Shown here: positions 46,921 through 58,155 of the stretch, in pieces
How the letters are laid out: each line of letters opens with the position of its first letter
Position numbering within the stretch: the first letter of the stretch is position 1
Source: Leptobrachium leishanense
Lineage: Eukaryota; Chordata; Amphibia; Anura; Megophryidae
NCBI GenBank assembly: GCA_009667805.1
Contig: CM019068.1
Coordinates: forward strand, 4,695,218 to 4,759,217
Length of the DNA: 64,000 nucleotides
Direction: 5' to 3'
Notes under the pieces: generated by a model
What the model was told of the DNA's origin: nothing
The model's input: only the letters and a program-made list of their open reading frames with translations
Databases searched by the model: none
Translations under genes and position numbers: made by a program

Positions 46921-47449
46921 CATGCATCACAAAAGGGGTTATTCAGAGAGCACGGAAATGTCCCTGATATTTTGGTGCTCTCTTTTTCTGTGTGCTTCGG
47001 GAAATTTAATTTCAATTTTCCCAAAGTGCGCTGAGCCGCCAAAAACCTCAGACAAGCTGCTGAACGCCACCAAGCTAACTGCTGAATGGGTAAAAAGAAA
47101 CAAAAAAAAAAAAACTGAACTGCTATTCTGCAAAAGGTGTTTAAAAATCATAAGAATGCATGGAAATGTGAGAAAATAATAAAAAGGTCTGCTACAGACT
47201 AAAATAAAAACGCTTTGTAAAAACATGGGAATCAAAAATTGTCAGAAAAATACCAAAAATATGTTCAGAAAGATAAATAAAAAGACGCTTTGCTGTAAAT
47301 CCAGTAAGTGTCCTTGGGCGAGACACCTAACGGTACATACTCACCACCCAGGACATACTTGAAAACGAGAGAAATCTCAATGTATCCTTCCTGGTAAAAT
47401 CCTTTCTCAAATTTAACAATTTAATTAAAAAAAATAAAAACAAAAATAT

Positions 47450-48475
47450 TACTCTGATGCCCTCATATACACCGCACATTACTATGGAGCTCTGTGACAC
47501 CCTCATATACACCGTACATTACTATGGAGCTCTGTGACACACTCATATACACCGTACATTACTATGGAGCTCTGTGACACACTCATATACACCGTACATT
47601 ACTATGGAGCTCTGTGACACCCTCATATACACCGCACATTACTATGGAGCTCTGTGACACCCTCATATACACCGCACATTACTATGGAGCTCTGTGACAC
47701 ACTCATATACACCGCACATTACTATGGAGCTCTGTGACACACTCATATACACCGCACATTACTATGGAGCTCTGTGACACACTCATATACACCGCACATT
47801 ACTATGGAGCTCTTGTGACACACTCATATACACCGCACATTACTATGGAGCTCTGTGACACACTCATATACACCGCACATTACTATGGAGCTCTGTGACA
47901 CACTCATATACACCGCACATTACTATGGAGCTCTGTGACACACTCATATACACCGCACATTACTATGGAGCTCTGTGACACACTCATATACACCGCACAT
48001 TACTATGGAGCTCTGTGACACACTCATATACACCGCACATTACTATGGAGCTCTGTGACACACTCATATACACCGCACATTACTATGGAGCTCTGTGACA
48101 CACTCATATACACCGCACATTACTATGGAGCTCTGTGACACACTCATATACACCGCACATTACTATGGAGCTCTGTGACACACTCATATACACCGCACAT
48201 TACTATGGAGCTCTGTGACACACTCATATACACCGCACATTACTATGGAGCTCTGTGACACACTCATATACACCGCCACATTACTATGGAGCTCTGTGAC
48301 ACACTCATATACACCGCACATTACTATGGAGCTCTGTGACATACTCATATACACCGCACATTACTATGGAGCTCTGTGACACACTCATATACACCGCACA
48401 TTACTATGGAGCTCTGTGACACACTCATATACACCGCACATTACTATGGAGCTCTGTGACGCCCTTAGATACACC
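47450..48475. repeat. 40-bp minisatellite, about 25 near-identical copies
   Basis: Unit of 40 bases containing ACTCATATACACCGCACATT and ACTATGGAGCTCTGTGACAC. Copies are almost identical, unlike the other arrays here, so it has been homogenised or expanded recently. It lies inside the hAT element, just before the transposase remnant. Confidence 0.97.
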
Positions 48476-48480
48476 GCACA

Positions 48481-48795
48481 CTTAGAGCACCAGAACTTAT
48501 AGATCTGCAATGTAGCACTGACCACAAAGCGAAGTTCAGAGATGCACAGGGAAACCCAGAAACGATAGCTCAGTTTTTGAGAGAGTTACCAGCTACCTTT
48601 CCGGAGCTGTCTAAACGTGTAATGCGCTTATTCGGAAGTACGTACCTGTGTGAAAAATTATTCTCAGCTATGAACGTTAACAAATCTAGAACCATGTCTA
48701 GGCTAACTGATCCCCATCTCTAGGCTGTTAGGGTTTCAACTGCAAACTCACTTAAAGCAGACTTGGCTCATCTAATGCCGAGCAAATACTGCCAG
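48481..48795 (+). pseudogene. hAT transposase C-terminal remnant (Charlie-like)
   Basis: About 100 codons encode the dimerisation domain: LRELPATFPELSKRVMRLFG, STYLCEKLFSAMNVNKSR with the conserved Glu, and RLTDPHL followed by a TAG near 48722, after which the frame continues (AVRVSTANSLKADL). It resembles the hAT-derived part of GTF2IRD2/ZBED-like proteins. The rest of the transposase is missing, replaced by the 40-bp array. Confidence 0.85.
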
Positions 48796-48811
48796 GCATC
48801 TAGCATTAAGA

Positions 48812-48814
48812 ACA

Positions 48815-48880
<66 letters not shown>
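48812..48880. repeat. (CA)n microsatellite
   Basis: An almost pure CA run of about 69 bases at the 3' end of the hAT element. Confidence 0.98.
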
Positions 48881-48882
<2 letters not shown>

Positions 48883-50185
48883 TAATGTTGTTTTTGAAGG
48901 TTGAAATTTTGCATGCGGCCCCTATGGGATATGAAAACTTGTCCTGTGGCCCTCGGGTAATTTGAGTTTGAGACCCCTGCGTTACAGTATTTGTATTGAG
49001 GTCCACACGCTATATACACTTCTCTAGGTCTATTTTTCACCCTGTGGACATTCATTAACTTTATCCTTTTAGATGTAATATGATTATTATTCTTAATACT
49101 TATATCTCATCTTCATCTGTTTCGGCGTCCTCGGCCGTTCATAAAGCGCTGTGTAAGATCACTATTTTCTAATTTACCCTCTTTATGTTCCCAATTAGAG
49201 ACGCAGATAGAGAGATCTTTCCATCTCTACATGCTCTTAGCTTTTCATCCTTAATTACTTCGCTCATTTGACCCTTATATTGCCTTTACTCTTTATACAC
49301 TGAGTTAGTTTCCTTTTTTCAGCCAGTCCCCTGCTCTTGTCCCGTTCAGGACGCTGATGTCTGTTATCTAGTTCTTTGCTCTGCATTGGGTGAGTCTGTA
49401 TAACTATTGTGTTTGCCACTTAATTACTTCTAACCTTCTGTAATTACTCACACCAAGTGCTTTTAATTACTCACTATTTAAACTTTCCTCGGCTTACATA
49501 CAGTGTATGTTCACTCTCTTGTATAAATCATGAAGTCCTTAAAGGTTTTATTACATTTGTCTTAGATTTCTTTCATGAGTTTAATTGTCTCTAAATACAA
49601 ACTGTTTTTTTAGGCACACTTGCACCACAGTAATGTTATCTTGCTCACTGAGTTAATTAAATGCCCTGTGATGAACCCGGCCACCTATATGACGCTCTGC
49701 AGGTATATATATCATTATCCTTTCCTTTCATTAGGATATCTTCTGTTCGTCTCTTGATTTATTTCCATTTTTTTTTTTATTAATTAATTTATTTTTTATT
49801 TATTTATTTCTTATTTTTTATTTTATTTTTTCATGATTTTATTTTCTTGTGTCATATTCAAATGACCTCTTGTTTAGAGATATAACGTCTGGTATTAAAT
49901 CAAGATCTTAATTAAAGTTTTCCCTTCCTCTTTTCTATATATACATCATTATAAGGATATTTGCTGAATTACTGAATATTGTACTCTCGCATCATGCTTA
50001 TTGTAACCCAGTACCTTGTTGTCTTTTTAAGGACACCTACGTTTTTTTACTTGATTGATAAATAATTTATTTAATTGATTGTGTTTTACTCAATTGCACT
50101 AATTAGGCTTATTACCCAGCAGCCTCTCTGCGGGAGTTGAAATGAGCAATGTAGTTATATAGTGTCTGTGTATACTGTGAAGATT

Positions 50186-50230
50186 ACACCCACTGATGAA
50201 GCTGTATTCAGCGAAACGCGTCTGAGGTGT
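50186..50230 (+). ncRNA. Type I hammerhead ribozyme of the Penelope-like element
   Basis: The catalytic core is complete: CTGATGA at 50193-50199, stem II GCTG/CAGC with loop TATT (50201-50212), GAAA at 50213-50216, a minimal stem III within ACGCGT, and cleavage triplet GTC (50220-50222). Stem I forms between ACACC-CA (50186-50192) and TG-A-GGTGT (50223-50230) with one bulged A. Hammerheads with a very short stem III are known from Penelope-like elements, where they are thought to process the transcript, possibly as dimers. Predicted cleavage is after C50222. Confidence 0.85.
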
Positions 50231-50637
50231 ATTTTATTGTCATTTTAAATAAACCGTTTGTGAATTCTTCACCTTGTATGACTCTTGGTGACATTATTCC
50301 TGTGGTATCCTGAACTGACACCTTGAAGGATCGAGTTTCCTGATCTCTGCATCTCTGATAGGGGAATCGGTGCCCCTTGGTTTAATTCACCGATTTGTCT
50401 TCGTTTTGGTGCCTTTTTGTTTAAATTGGCACCAGAAAATGTGAGTATACCCCCTGCCTGCAATTATTCATATTGGGATAATACAGTCTGCACAAATTTT
50501 TTTTTCTTTTTCTCTCTTCCTTTTTTCACTTCGCATTCACCAACGTGATGTACTGAGTACCTGCTCCCCAGGCTGGACAGCCTCTACTGAATGCCGAAGA
50601 TTATGAATATTAGCGCCGGACACCAGTTCCATGACCT

Positions 50638-51272
50638 GCATCTCTTTCTTTAAACGGACTTGGGGATTTACTGTTTTTCCTGGTTAGCCCGGCAGCTGCA
50701 CTTCTAATCCGGCCAGTATAAACTATTTGGTTTAACATATTATTTTTGCCTTTTTTTCCGAACAAAAACATTTGAAAATTTTTTTGCACACTAGGTTATG
50801 ATTTATATGGACTGTAGAGCCTTTTTTATTTTTTGGTTTTCAGCAATTGATATATACCAGTGCTTTATATACAGCACCTGGTCAAATCATTGTGTTTAAC
50901 CTACAGCACTTTGTTTAGTAATTGCCACTGCAACACTTATCATCACTTATACGGCAGTATCTTCTTTTTTGTTTTGCTTGTGTGTTTATTTTTATTCATT
51001 TTATTATATTTATTTATTTTTTGTTGCCATAATTTCCTTCCTTTTTTGACCAATTTGTGGTTGGCAACTTGGCACTATTATTTCATACTTAAACGAGTCT
51101 CTACTCATTTTTTCTTCTCTTTCCTTGATTTATTTTGTTGATCTGAGTTTAGCAGCCCACACAATCTATTTTGTGCGATCTATTTTTGTGATTTTTTTTC
51201 CTGCTTTGTGATATTATCTTGCCCTTGGTAATAGAGCCATCTGGTGGCGCTACACGGCCATTACATCCATTT
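50638..51272 (+). other. 3' tail of the Penelope-like element outside the inverted arms
   Basis: AT-rich sequence present only on the right side, ending ACATCCATTT at the minisatellite junction. No coding sequence. Its absence from the left arm suggests the left copy is truncated there. Confidence 0.65.
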
Positions 51273-54200
51273 ATGTTTCTCCCTTTGTTTCCTGTAATGT
51301 TTTCCTGCATGTTTCGCCCTTTATTTCTTGTAATGTTTTCCTGCATGTTTCGCCCTTTATTTCTTGTAATGTTTTCCTGCATGTTTCGCCCTTTATTTCC
51401 TGTAATGTTTTCCTGCATGTTTCACCCTTTATTTCCTGTAATGTTTTCCTGCATGTTTCACCCTTTATTTCCTGTAATGTTTCACCCTTTGTTTCCTGTA
51501 ATGTTTTCCTGCATGTTTCGCCCTTTATTTCCTGTAATGTTTTCCTGCATGTTTCGCCCTTTATTTCCTGTAATGTTTTCCTGCATGTTTCGCCCTTTAT
51601 TTCCTGTAATGTTTTCCTGCATGTTTCGCCCTTTATTTCCTGTAATGTTTTCCTGCATGTTTCACCCTTTATTTCCTGTAATGTTTTCCTGCATGTTTCA
51701 CCCTTTATTTCCTGTAATTTTCACCCTTGTTTCCTGTAATGTTTCTTGCATGTTTCGCCCTTTATTTCCTGTAATGTTTCCTGCATGTTTCGCCCTTTAT
51801 TTCCTGTAATGTTTTCCTGCATGTTTCACCCTTTATTTCCCTGTAATGTTTTCCTGCATGTTTCTCCCTTTGTTTCCTGTAATGTTTTCCTGCATGTTTC
51901 GCCCTTGTTTCCTGTAATGTTTTCCTGCATGTTTCGCTCTTTATTTCCTGTAATGTTTTCCTGCATGTTTCTCCCTTTGTTTCCTGTATTATTTTCCAAT
52001 GCATTTCGCCCTTTGTTTCCTGTAATGTTTTCCTGCATGTTTCGCTCTTTATTTCCTGTAATGTTTTCCTGCATGTTTCTCCCTTTGTTTCCTGTATTAT
52101 TTTCCAATGCATTTCGCCCTTTATTTCCTGTAATGTTTTCCTGCACGTTTCTCCCTTTATTTCCTGTTAATGTTTTTCCTGCATGTTTCGCCCTTTGTTT
52201 CCTGTAATGTTTTCCTGCATGTTTCGCTCTTTATTTCCTGTAATGTTTTCCTGCACGTTTCTCCCTTTGTTTCCTGTAATGTTTTCCTGCACGTTTCTCC
52301 CTTTGTTTCCTGTAATGTTTTCCTGCACGTTTCTCCCTTTATTTCCTGTAATGTTTTCCTGCATGTTTCGCCCTTTGTGTCCTGTAATGTTTTCCTGCAT
52401 GTTTCGCCCTATGTTTCCTGTAGTGTTTTCCTGCATGTTTCGCCCTTTATTTCCTGTAATGTTTTCCTGCATGTTTCGCTCTTTATTTCCTGTAATGTTT
52501 TCCTGCATGTTTCGCCCTATGTTTCCTGTAGTGTTTTCCTGCATGTTTCACCCTTTATTTCCTGTAATGTTTTCCTGCATGTTTCTCCCTTTGTTTCCTG
52601 TAATGTTTTCCTGCATGTTTCTCCCTGTTATTTCCTGTTGTTTTCCTGCATGTTTCCCCTTTGTTTCCTGTAATGTTTTCCTGCATGTTTCACCCTTTAT
52701 TTCCTGTAGTGTTTTCCTGCATGTTTCGCCCTTTATTTCCTGTAATGTTTCACCCTTTATTTCCTGTAATGTTTTCCTGCATGTTTCACCCTTTATTTCC
52801 TGTAATGTTTCACCCTTTGTTTCCTGTAATGTTTTCCTGCATGTTTCGCCCTTTATTTCCTGTAATGTTTTCCTGCATGTTTCGCCCTTTATTTCCTGTA
52901 ATGTTTTCCTGCATGTTTCGCCCTTTATTTCCTGTAATGTTTTCCTGCATGTTTCGCCCTTTATTTCCTGTAATGTTTTCCTGCATGTTTCACCCTTTAT
53001 TTCCTGTAATGTTTTCCTGCATGTTTCACCCTTTATTTCCTGTAATGTTTCACCCTTTGTTTCCTGTAATGTTTTCCTGCATGTTTCGCCCTTTATTTCC
53101 TGTAATGTTTTCCTGCATGTTTCGCCCTTTATTTCCTGTAATGTTTTCCTGCATGTTTCGCCCTTTATTTCCTGTAATGTTTTCCTGCATGTTTCACCCT
53201 TTATTTCCTGTAATGTTTTCCTGCATGTTTCTCCCTTTGTTTCCTGTAATGTTTTCCTGCATGTTTCTTCCTTTGTTTCCTGTAATGTTTTCCTGCATGT
53301 TTCGCCCTTTGTTTCCTGTAATGTTTTCCTGCATGTTTCGCTCTTTATTTCCTGTAATGTTTTCCTGCATGTTTCTCCCTTTGTTTCCTGTATTATTTTC
53401 CAATGCATTTCGCCCTTTGTTTCCTGTAATGTTTTCCTGCATGTTTCGCTCTTTATTTCCTGTAATGTTTTCCTGCATGTTTCTCCCTTTGTTTCCTGTA
53501 TTATTTTCCAATGCATTTCGCCCTTTATTTCCTGTAATGTTTTCCTGCACGTTTCTCCCTTTATTTCCTGTAATGTTTTCCTGCATGTTTCGCCCTTTGT
53601 TTCCTGTAATGTTTTCCTGCATGTTTCGCTCTTTATTTCCTGTAATGTTTTCCTGCACGTTTCTCCCTTTGTTTCCTGTAATGTTTTCCTGCACGTTTCT
53701 CCCTTTGTTTCCTGTAATGTTTTCCTGCACGTTTCTCCCTTTATTTCCTGTAATATTTTCCTGCATGTTTCGCCCTTTGTGTCCTGTAATGTTTTCCTGC
53801 ATGTTTCGCCCTATGTTTCCTGTAGTGTTTTCCTGCATGTTTCGCCCTTTATTTCCTGTAATGTTTTCCTGCATGTTTCGCCCTTTATTTCCTGTAATGT
53901 TTTCCTGCATGTTTCGCCCTATGTTTCCTGTAGTGTTTTCCTGCATGTTTCACCCTTTATTTCCTGTAATGTTTTCCTGCATGTTTCTCCCTTTGTTTCC
54001 TGTAATGTTTTCCTGCATGTTTCTCCCTGTATTTCCTGTACTGTTTTCCTGCATGTTTCTCCCTTTGTTTCCTGTAATGTTTTCCTGCATGTTTCACCCT
54101 TTATTTCCTGTAGTGTTTTCCTGCATGTTTCGCCCTTTATTTCCTGTAATGTTTTCCTGCATGTTTCTCCCTTTATTTCCTGTAATGTTTTCCTGCATGT

Positions 54201-54530
54201 TTCTCCCTTTATTTCCTGTAATGTTTTCCTGCATGTTTCTCCCTTTATTTCCTGTAATGTTTTCCTGCACGTTTCTCCCTTTGTTTCCTGTAATGTTTTC
54301 CTGCACGTTTCACCCTTTATTTCCTGTAATGTTTTCCTGCATGTTTCTCCCTTTGTTTCCTGTAATGTTTTCCTGCACGTTTCTCCCTTTGTTTCCTGTA
54401 ATGTTTTCCTGCACGTTTCACCCTTTATTTCCTGTAATGTTTTCCTGCATGTTTCTCCCTTTATTTCCTGTAATGTTTTCCCGCGCATTTCGCCCTTTGT
54501 TTCCTGTAATGTTTTCCCACACATTTCACC
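51273..54530 (+). repeat. 36-bp minisatellite, block 3
   Basis: About 90 units of the same 36-bp repeat as blocks 1 and 2. A recognisable string of variant units (TGTATTATTTTCCAATGC pairs, then GCACG units, then GTAGTG units) occurs twice, at about 51985-52680 and 53390-54100, offset by 1404 bases (39 units), showing a segmental duplication inside the array. Occasional short units (CCTGTAATGTTTCACC) are also shared. Confidence 0.97.
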
Positions 54531-55566
54531 CTTTGTTTTCCGACACATCTCGTGTTATATTATTCATTTCTTTATCTGTTTATTTTTAAGATTTCTGATC
54601 ATGAGTTCACACATGTTGAAATGCGTGTGGGAGGAGTCTGTGTGCGATGTCAGACTGTGCTGCGGCTTGTGATGATGTAATATAATTCCTGGCAGCCTCT
54701 GGTGTAAATGTGTCACGTTATATCAGCACGGCTGCTGTGAATCCTGCGGCGGCTGCTGTGGATCCTGCGGCGCCTCCTTTCTGAGTGTCTGATAAAAGGG
54801 ATATTCGCCTACTGCTCGATCGTTCCTTGAATATACTCCATGTACAGCCAGGAATGGCGTCGGGATTCTCTGGTCACATAAAGCTATTTATGACCCGTCT
54901 AGCTGAGTTCAAACCACTTTGTTTTTCTGTGGATTTTTTCTCTCTTTAAGTTGCGCTCGTTCCCCTCTCCTCCTCAGCGCTGAGCAAAGCTGCGGAAACA
55001 TGGGGGATCACAGAGCGGGGTCTGCACCATATTAACTCCGTGTGGGCAGAAAATGAGTGAATTTAACTGTTAAAATGCTGCTTTTACCACAGTGGAGGCT
55101 GGATGAGCCATAACCGCTGACACTCCAGGCGCGGCTGCTCGCGGCACCGGTGACTGCATGTAGAAAGAAATGGGAAAAATAATCCGGCCTGATGGATGGG
55201 CGACACAATGGATTAAAGCCAGAAATCACCATATAATCGAAACTCCGGGACAAAAGGCAGAGGGCCGATCATAGCACGGACCCCCCCCTCAAATTAACCT
55301 GCCGCCCCTCAGTGACGTCAGGGAGCAAAACTCCTCTGTGAAAATATAAATTATGGGTCTTTAAAATCCCGAGGGGGGGGGTGTCTGCGACGGGAGTGCT
55401 CGGTAACACCGGGAATAAGGAGGCGGTGGGTCACAGCAGCTTTTATTGCAGCCGAAAAGTACAAACCCCTGTGAGCTGCGTTTCACGTTACAGATTTCAC
55501 ACAATGTCAGGATTTAGAACCAAAGGCTAAGAAAAAGGTTTACAGACGCAGCTTTACCTGTGAGCT
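54531..55566. other. Unique sequence between arrays, no gene seen
   Basis: Mixed-composition sequence with a small GCTGCTGTGGATCCTGCGGC duplication near 54735-54770 and oligo-C/oligo-G runs near 55280 and 55375. I see no exon, transposon end or RNA gene. Confidence 0.4.
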
Positions 55567-57561
55567 GCGTGTATGATGTGTTGTCAGATTGCACTGCGCA
55601 GGGTGAGGCGCGTGTATGATGTGATGTCAGATTGCACTGCGCAGGGTGAGGCGCGTGTATGATGTGATGTCAGATTGCACTGCGCAGGGTGAGGTGCGTG
55701 TATGATGTGATGTGAGATTGCACTGCGCAGGGTGAGGCGCGTGTATGATGTGATGTCAGATTGCACTGCGCAGGGTGAGGCGCGTGTATGATGTGATGTC
55801 AGGTTGTGCTGCGCAGGGTGAGGCACGTGTGATGTCAGGTTGCGCTGCGCAGGGTGAGGCACGTGTGATGTCAGGTAGCGCTGTGTAGGGTGAGGTGCGT
55901 GTGATGTCAGGTTGCACTGCGCAGGGTGAGGCGCGTGTGATGTCAAGCTGCGCTGCGGAGGGTGAGGCGCGTGTGATGTCAGGTTGCGCTGCGCAGGGTG
56001 AGGCGCGTGTGTGATGTGAGATTGCACTGTACAGGGTGAGGCGCGTGTATGATGTGATGTGAGATTGCACTGCGCAGGGTGAGGCACGTGGATGATGTGA
56101 TGTCAGATTGCACTGCACAGGGTGAGGCGCGTGTATGATGTGATGTCACACCACTGCACCGAGTGAAGCGTGTGCATGATGTGATGTCAGATTGCATTGC
56201 GCAGGGTGAGGCGCATGTATGATGAGATGTCATGTTGCACTGCGCGGGGTGAGTCGGGTGTGATGTCAGGTTGCGATGTGCAGGGTGAGGCTCGTGTGAT
56301 GTCAGGTTGCGCTGCGCAGGGTGAAGCGCGTGTGATGTCAGGTTGCGCAGGGTGAGGCGCGTGTGATGTCAGGTTGAGCTGCGCAGGGTGAGGTGCGTGT
56401 GATGTCAGGTTGCGCTGCGCAGGGTGAGGCGCGTGTGGTGTCAGGTTGCGCTGCGCAGGGTGAGGCGCGTGTGGTGTCAGGTTGCGCTACGCAGGGTGAT
56501 GCGCGTGTGGTGTCAGGTTGCGCTACGCAGGGTGAGGCGCAAGTGATGTCAGGTTGCGCTCTGCAGGGTGAGGCACGTGTGATGTCAGGTTGCCCTGAAC
56601 AGGGTGAGGCGCATGTGATGTCAGGTTGCGCTGCGCAGGGTGAAGCGCGTGTATGATGTGATGTCAGGTTGCGCTGCGCAGGTTGAGGCGCGTGTGATGT
56701 CAGGTTGCACTGCGCAGGGTGAGGCGCGTGTGATGTCAGGTTGCGCTGCGCAGGGAGAAGCGAGTATGATGTCAGGTTGCGCTGCACAGGGTGAGGCGCC
56801 GGTGATGTCAGGTTGTGCTGCGCAGGGTGAAGCGAGTATGATGTCAGGTTGCACTGCGCAGGGTGAGGCGCGTGTGATGTCAGGTTGCACTGCGCAGGGT
56901 GAGGCGCGTATGATGTCAGGTTGCGCTGCGCAGGGTGAGTCGCGTGTGATGTCAGGTTGCGCTGCGCAGGGTGAGGCGCGGGTGATGTCAGGTTGCGCTG
57001 CGCAGGGTGAGGCGCGGGTGATGTCAGGTTGCGCTGCGCAGGGTGAGGCGCGTGTGGTGTCAGGTTGCGCTGCGCAGGGTGAGGCACGTGTGATGTCAGG
57101 TTGCGCTGTGCAGGGTGAGGCGTGTGGGATGTCAGGTTGCGCTGCGCAGGGTGAGGCGCGGGTGATGTCAGGTTGCGCTGCGCAGGGTGAGGCGCGTGTG
57201 ATGTCAGGATGCGCTGCGCAGGGTGAGGCACGTGTGATGTCAGGTTGCGCTGCGCAGGGTGAGGCGCGTGTGATGTCAGGTTGCGCTGCGTAGGGTGAGG
57301 CGCGTGTGATGTCAGGTTGCGCTGCGTAGGGTGAGGCGCGTGTGATGTCAGGTTGCCCTGCGCAGGGTGAGGCGCGTGTGATGTCAGGTTGCCCTGCGCA
57401 GGGTGAGGCGCGTGTGATGTCAGGTTGCCCTGCGCAGGGTGAGGCGCGTGTGATGTCAGGTTGCCCTGCGCAGGGTGAGGCGCGTGTGATGTCAGGTTGC
57501 CCTGCGCAGGGTGAGGCGCGTGTGATGTCAGGTTGCCCTGTGCAGGGTGAGGCGCGTGTAT
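55567..57561 (+). repeat. GC-rich 36-bp minisatellite (43-bp variant at the left)
   Basis: About 50 units built from TGATGTCAGGTTGCGCTGCG and CAGGGTGAGGCGCGTG. In the left 700 bases many units carry an extra TATGATG, giving 43 bases. It lies just beyond the A2M-like gene's polyadenylation region. Long open frames on both strands reflect the unit length. Confidence 0.97.
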
Positions 57562-57950
57562 GATGTGATAATCCAGTGGTTTGTAATAAAGTTTTTACAG
57601 GCTGATTATCCCTTATCTGACATAATAAAAAACACAACATGACGATACGTTTGTTTAAAGCACCAACACGACGATAAAAGTGAAAAACCCCTCCCCCATG
57701 TCATGTGACAAAACCCTGTATGTGTCAGGCTGTGTATAAGGTGAAACATAAACGAAAGTCGTGTTTAGACTCGGGTCCCCAAGAAATCTCGTTATTATCC
57801 ACAAACATCCAAATGCCCCAAAAAGCCAAATCCAGAAGCTTTGGGGTCCCGGGTGCGTCGGGTAAGGGGTACGCGGCGCTGCTGGTGGGAGGGACCTCCT
57901 CTCACTTTGCCGTTTCGGCTCCAGGTTCTTCTTCGTGTTTTGAGACTCAG
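57562..57950. other. Intergenic stretch downstream of the A2M-like gene
   Basis: No gene recognised. It lies between the GC-rich array and the inferred polyadenylation signals of the minus-strand gene. Confidence 0.4.
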
Positions 57951-57953
57951 GTT

Positions 57954-57964
57954 TTTATTTTATT
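57954..57964 (-). terminator. Overlapping polyadenylation signals of the A2M-like gene
   Basis: On the minus strand AATAAA occurs twice in this short run (57959-57964 and 57954-57959), about 175 bases after the stop codon at 58136. A weaker ATTAAA lies upstream near 57985. The transcript end probably falls near 57930-57945. Confidence 0.6.
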
Positions 57965-58135
57965 TTTTAAAACAATCTTTAACTTTTAATAAAACTAAAA
58001 TTTTTACTTTTCTCCAAAAATTACAAAGAATTACAATGATTCTACCCTCGGATCCGCGGTGCTTCCAGGGCGGGGCTGTGTGGGGCGGAGCCGTGCAGGG
58101 GCGGACCCGTGCAGGGGCGGAGCCGTGCAGGTGGT

Positions 58136-58155
58136 TTACTCGTTGCCTGCAGTAT
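58136..58155 (-). CDS. A2M-like terminal coding exon (6 codons and stop)
   Basis: After acceptor TTCCTACCACAG the exon reads DTAGNE and TAA. Its split first codon matches the phase of the preceding exon, and the short Asp-...-Gly-Asn tail parallels the C-terminus of mammalian A2M. The 3' untranslated region follows to about 57940 and contains two AATAAA signals. Confidence 0.82.

Larger units (their letters stand above)
46460..48979 (+). mobile_element. hAT (Charlie-like) element in the right Penelope arm
   Basis: Ends CAGGGGTCTCAAAGT and (inverted) CAGGGGTCTCAAACT are typical of Charlie-type hAT elements. Flanks CGTTACTG (46452-46459) and CGTTACAG (48980-48987) are an 8-bp duplication with one mismatch; the left Penelope arm at about 40386-40393 keeps the empty site as CGTTACAG (inverted). 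Contents: a foldback, a large 40-bp array, the 3' end of a transposase gene and a CA microsatellite. Confidence 0.9.
45955..50637 (+). repeat. Right arm of the Penelope-like element (3' non-coding region)
   Basis: Inverted partner of the left arm, interrupted by the hAT element 46460-48979. AT-rich, no gene. Carries the intact hammerhead motif at 50186-50230. Between the ORF end (45760) and 45955 there is only AT-rich untranslated sequence. Confidence 0.85.
36304..51272 (+). mobile_element. Penelope-like element with inverted 5' arm and nested insertions
   Basis: A 15-kb composite inserted into the 36-bp minisatellite with a 15-bp target duplication (36289-36303 and 51273-51287). Parts in order: an inverted copy of the 3' non-coding region (36304 to about 40895), the reverse transcriptase and GIY-YIG endonuclease ORF (40926-45760), and the 3' non-coding region (45761-51272) with a hammerhead ribozyme. 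Inverted or direct terminal copies and variable target duplications are typical of Penelope-like elements. Four secondary insertions are present: hAT at 36487, piggyBac-like at 42214, solo LTR at 43558 and hAT at 46460. All leave clean duplications. Confidence 0.88.

Noticed and set aside
50860..51141. 93-codon Phe/Leu-rich frame
   Set aside because: AT-rich Penelope 3' tail; composition-driven open frame without homology.
52183..54672. An open frame of about 829 codons with PLFPVMFSCMFR-like repeats
   Set aside because: It is the 36-bp minisatellite read in frame; 36 is a multiple of three and the unit lacks stops. Other frames and the opposite strand are equally open.
55567..57640. Frames of about 300 codons in the GC-rich 36-bp array
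   Set aside because: Unit length divisible by three; no protein signature and both strands open.
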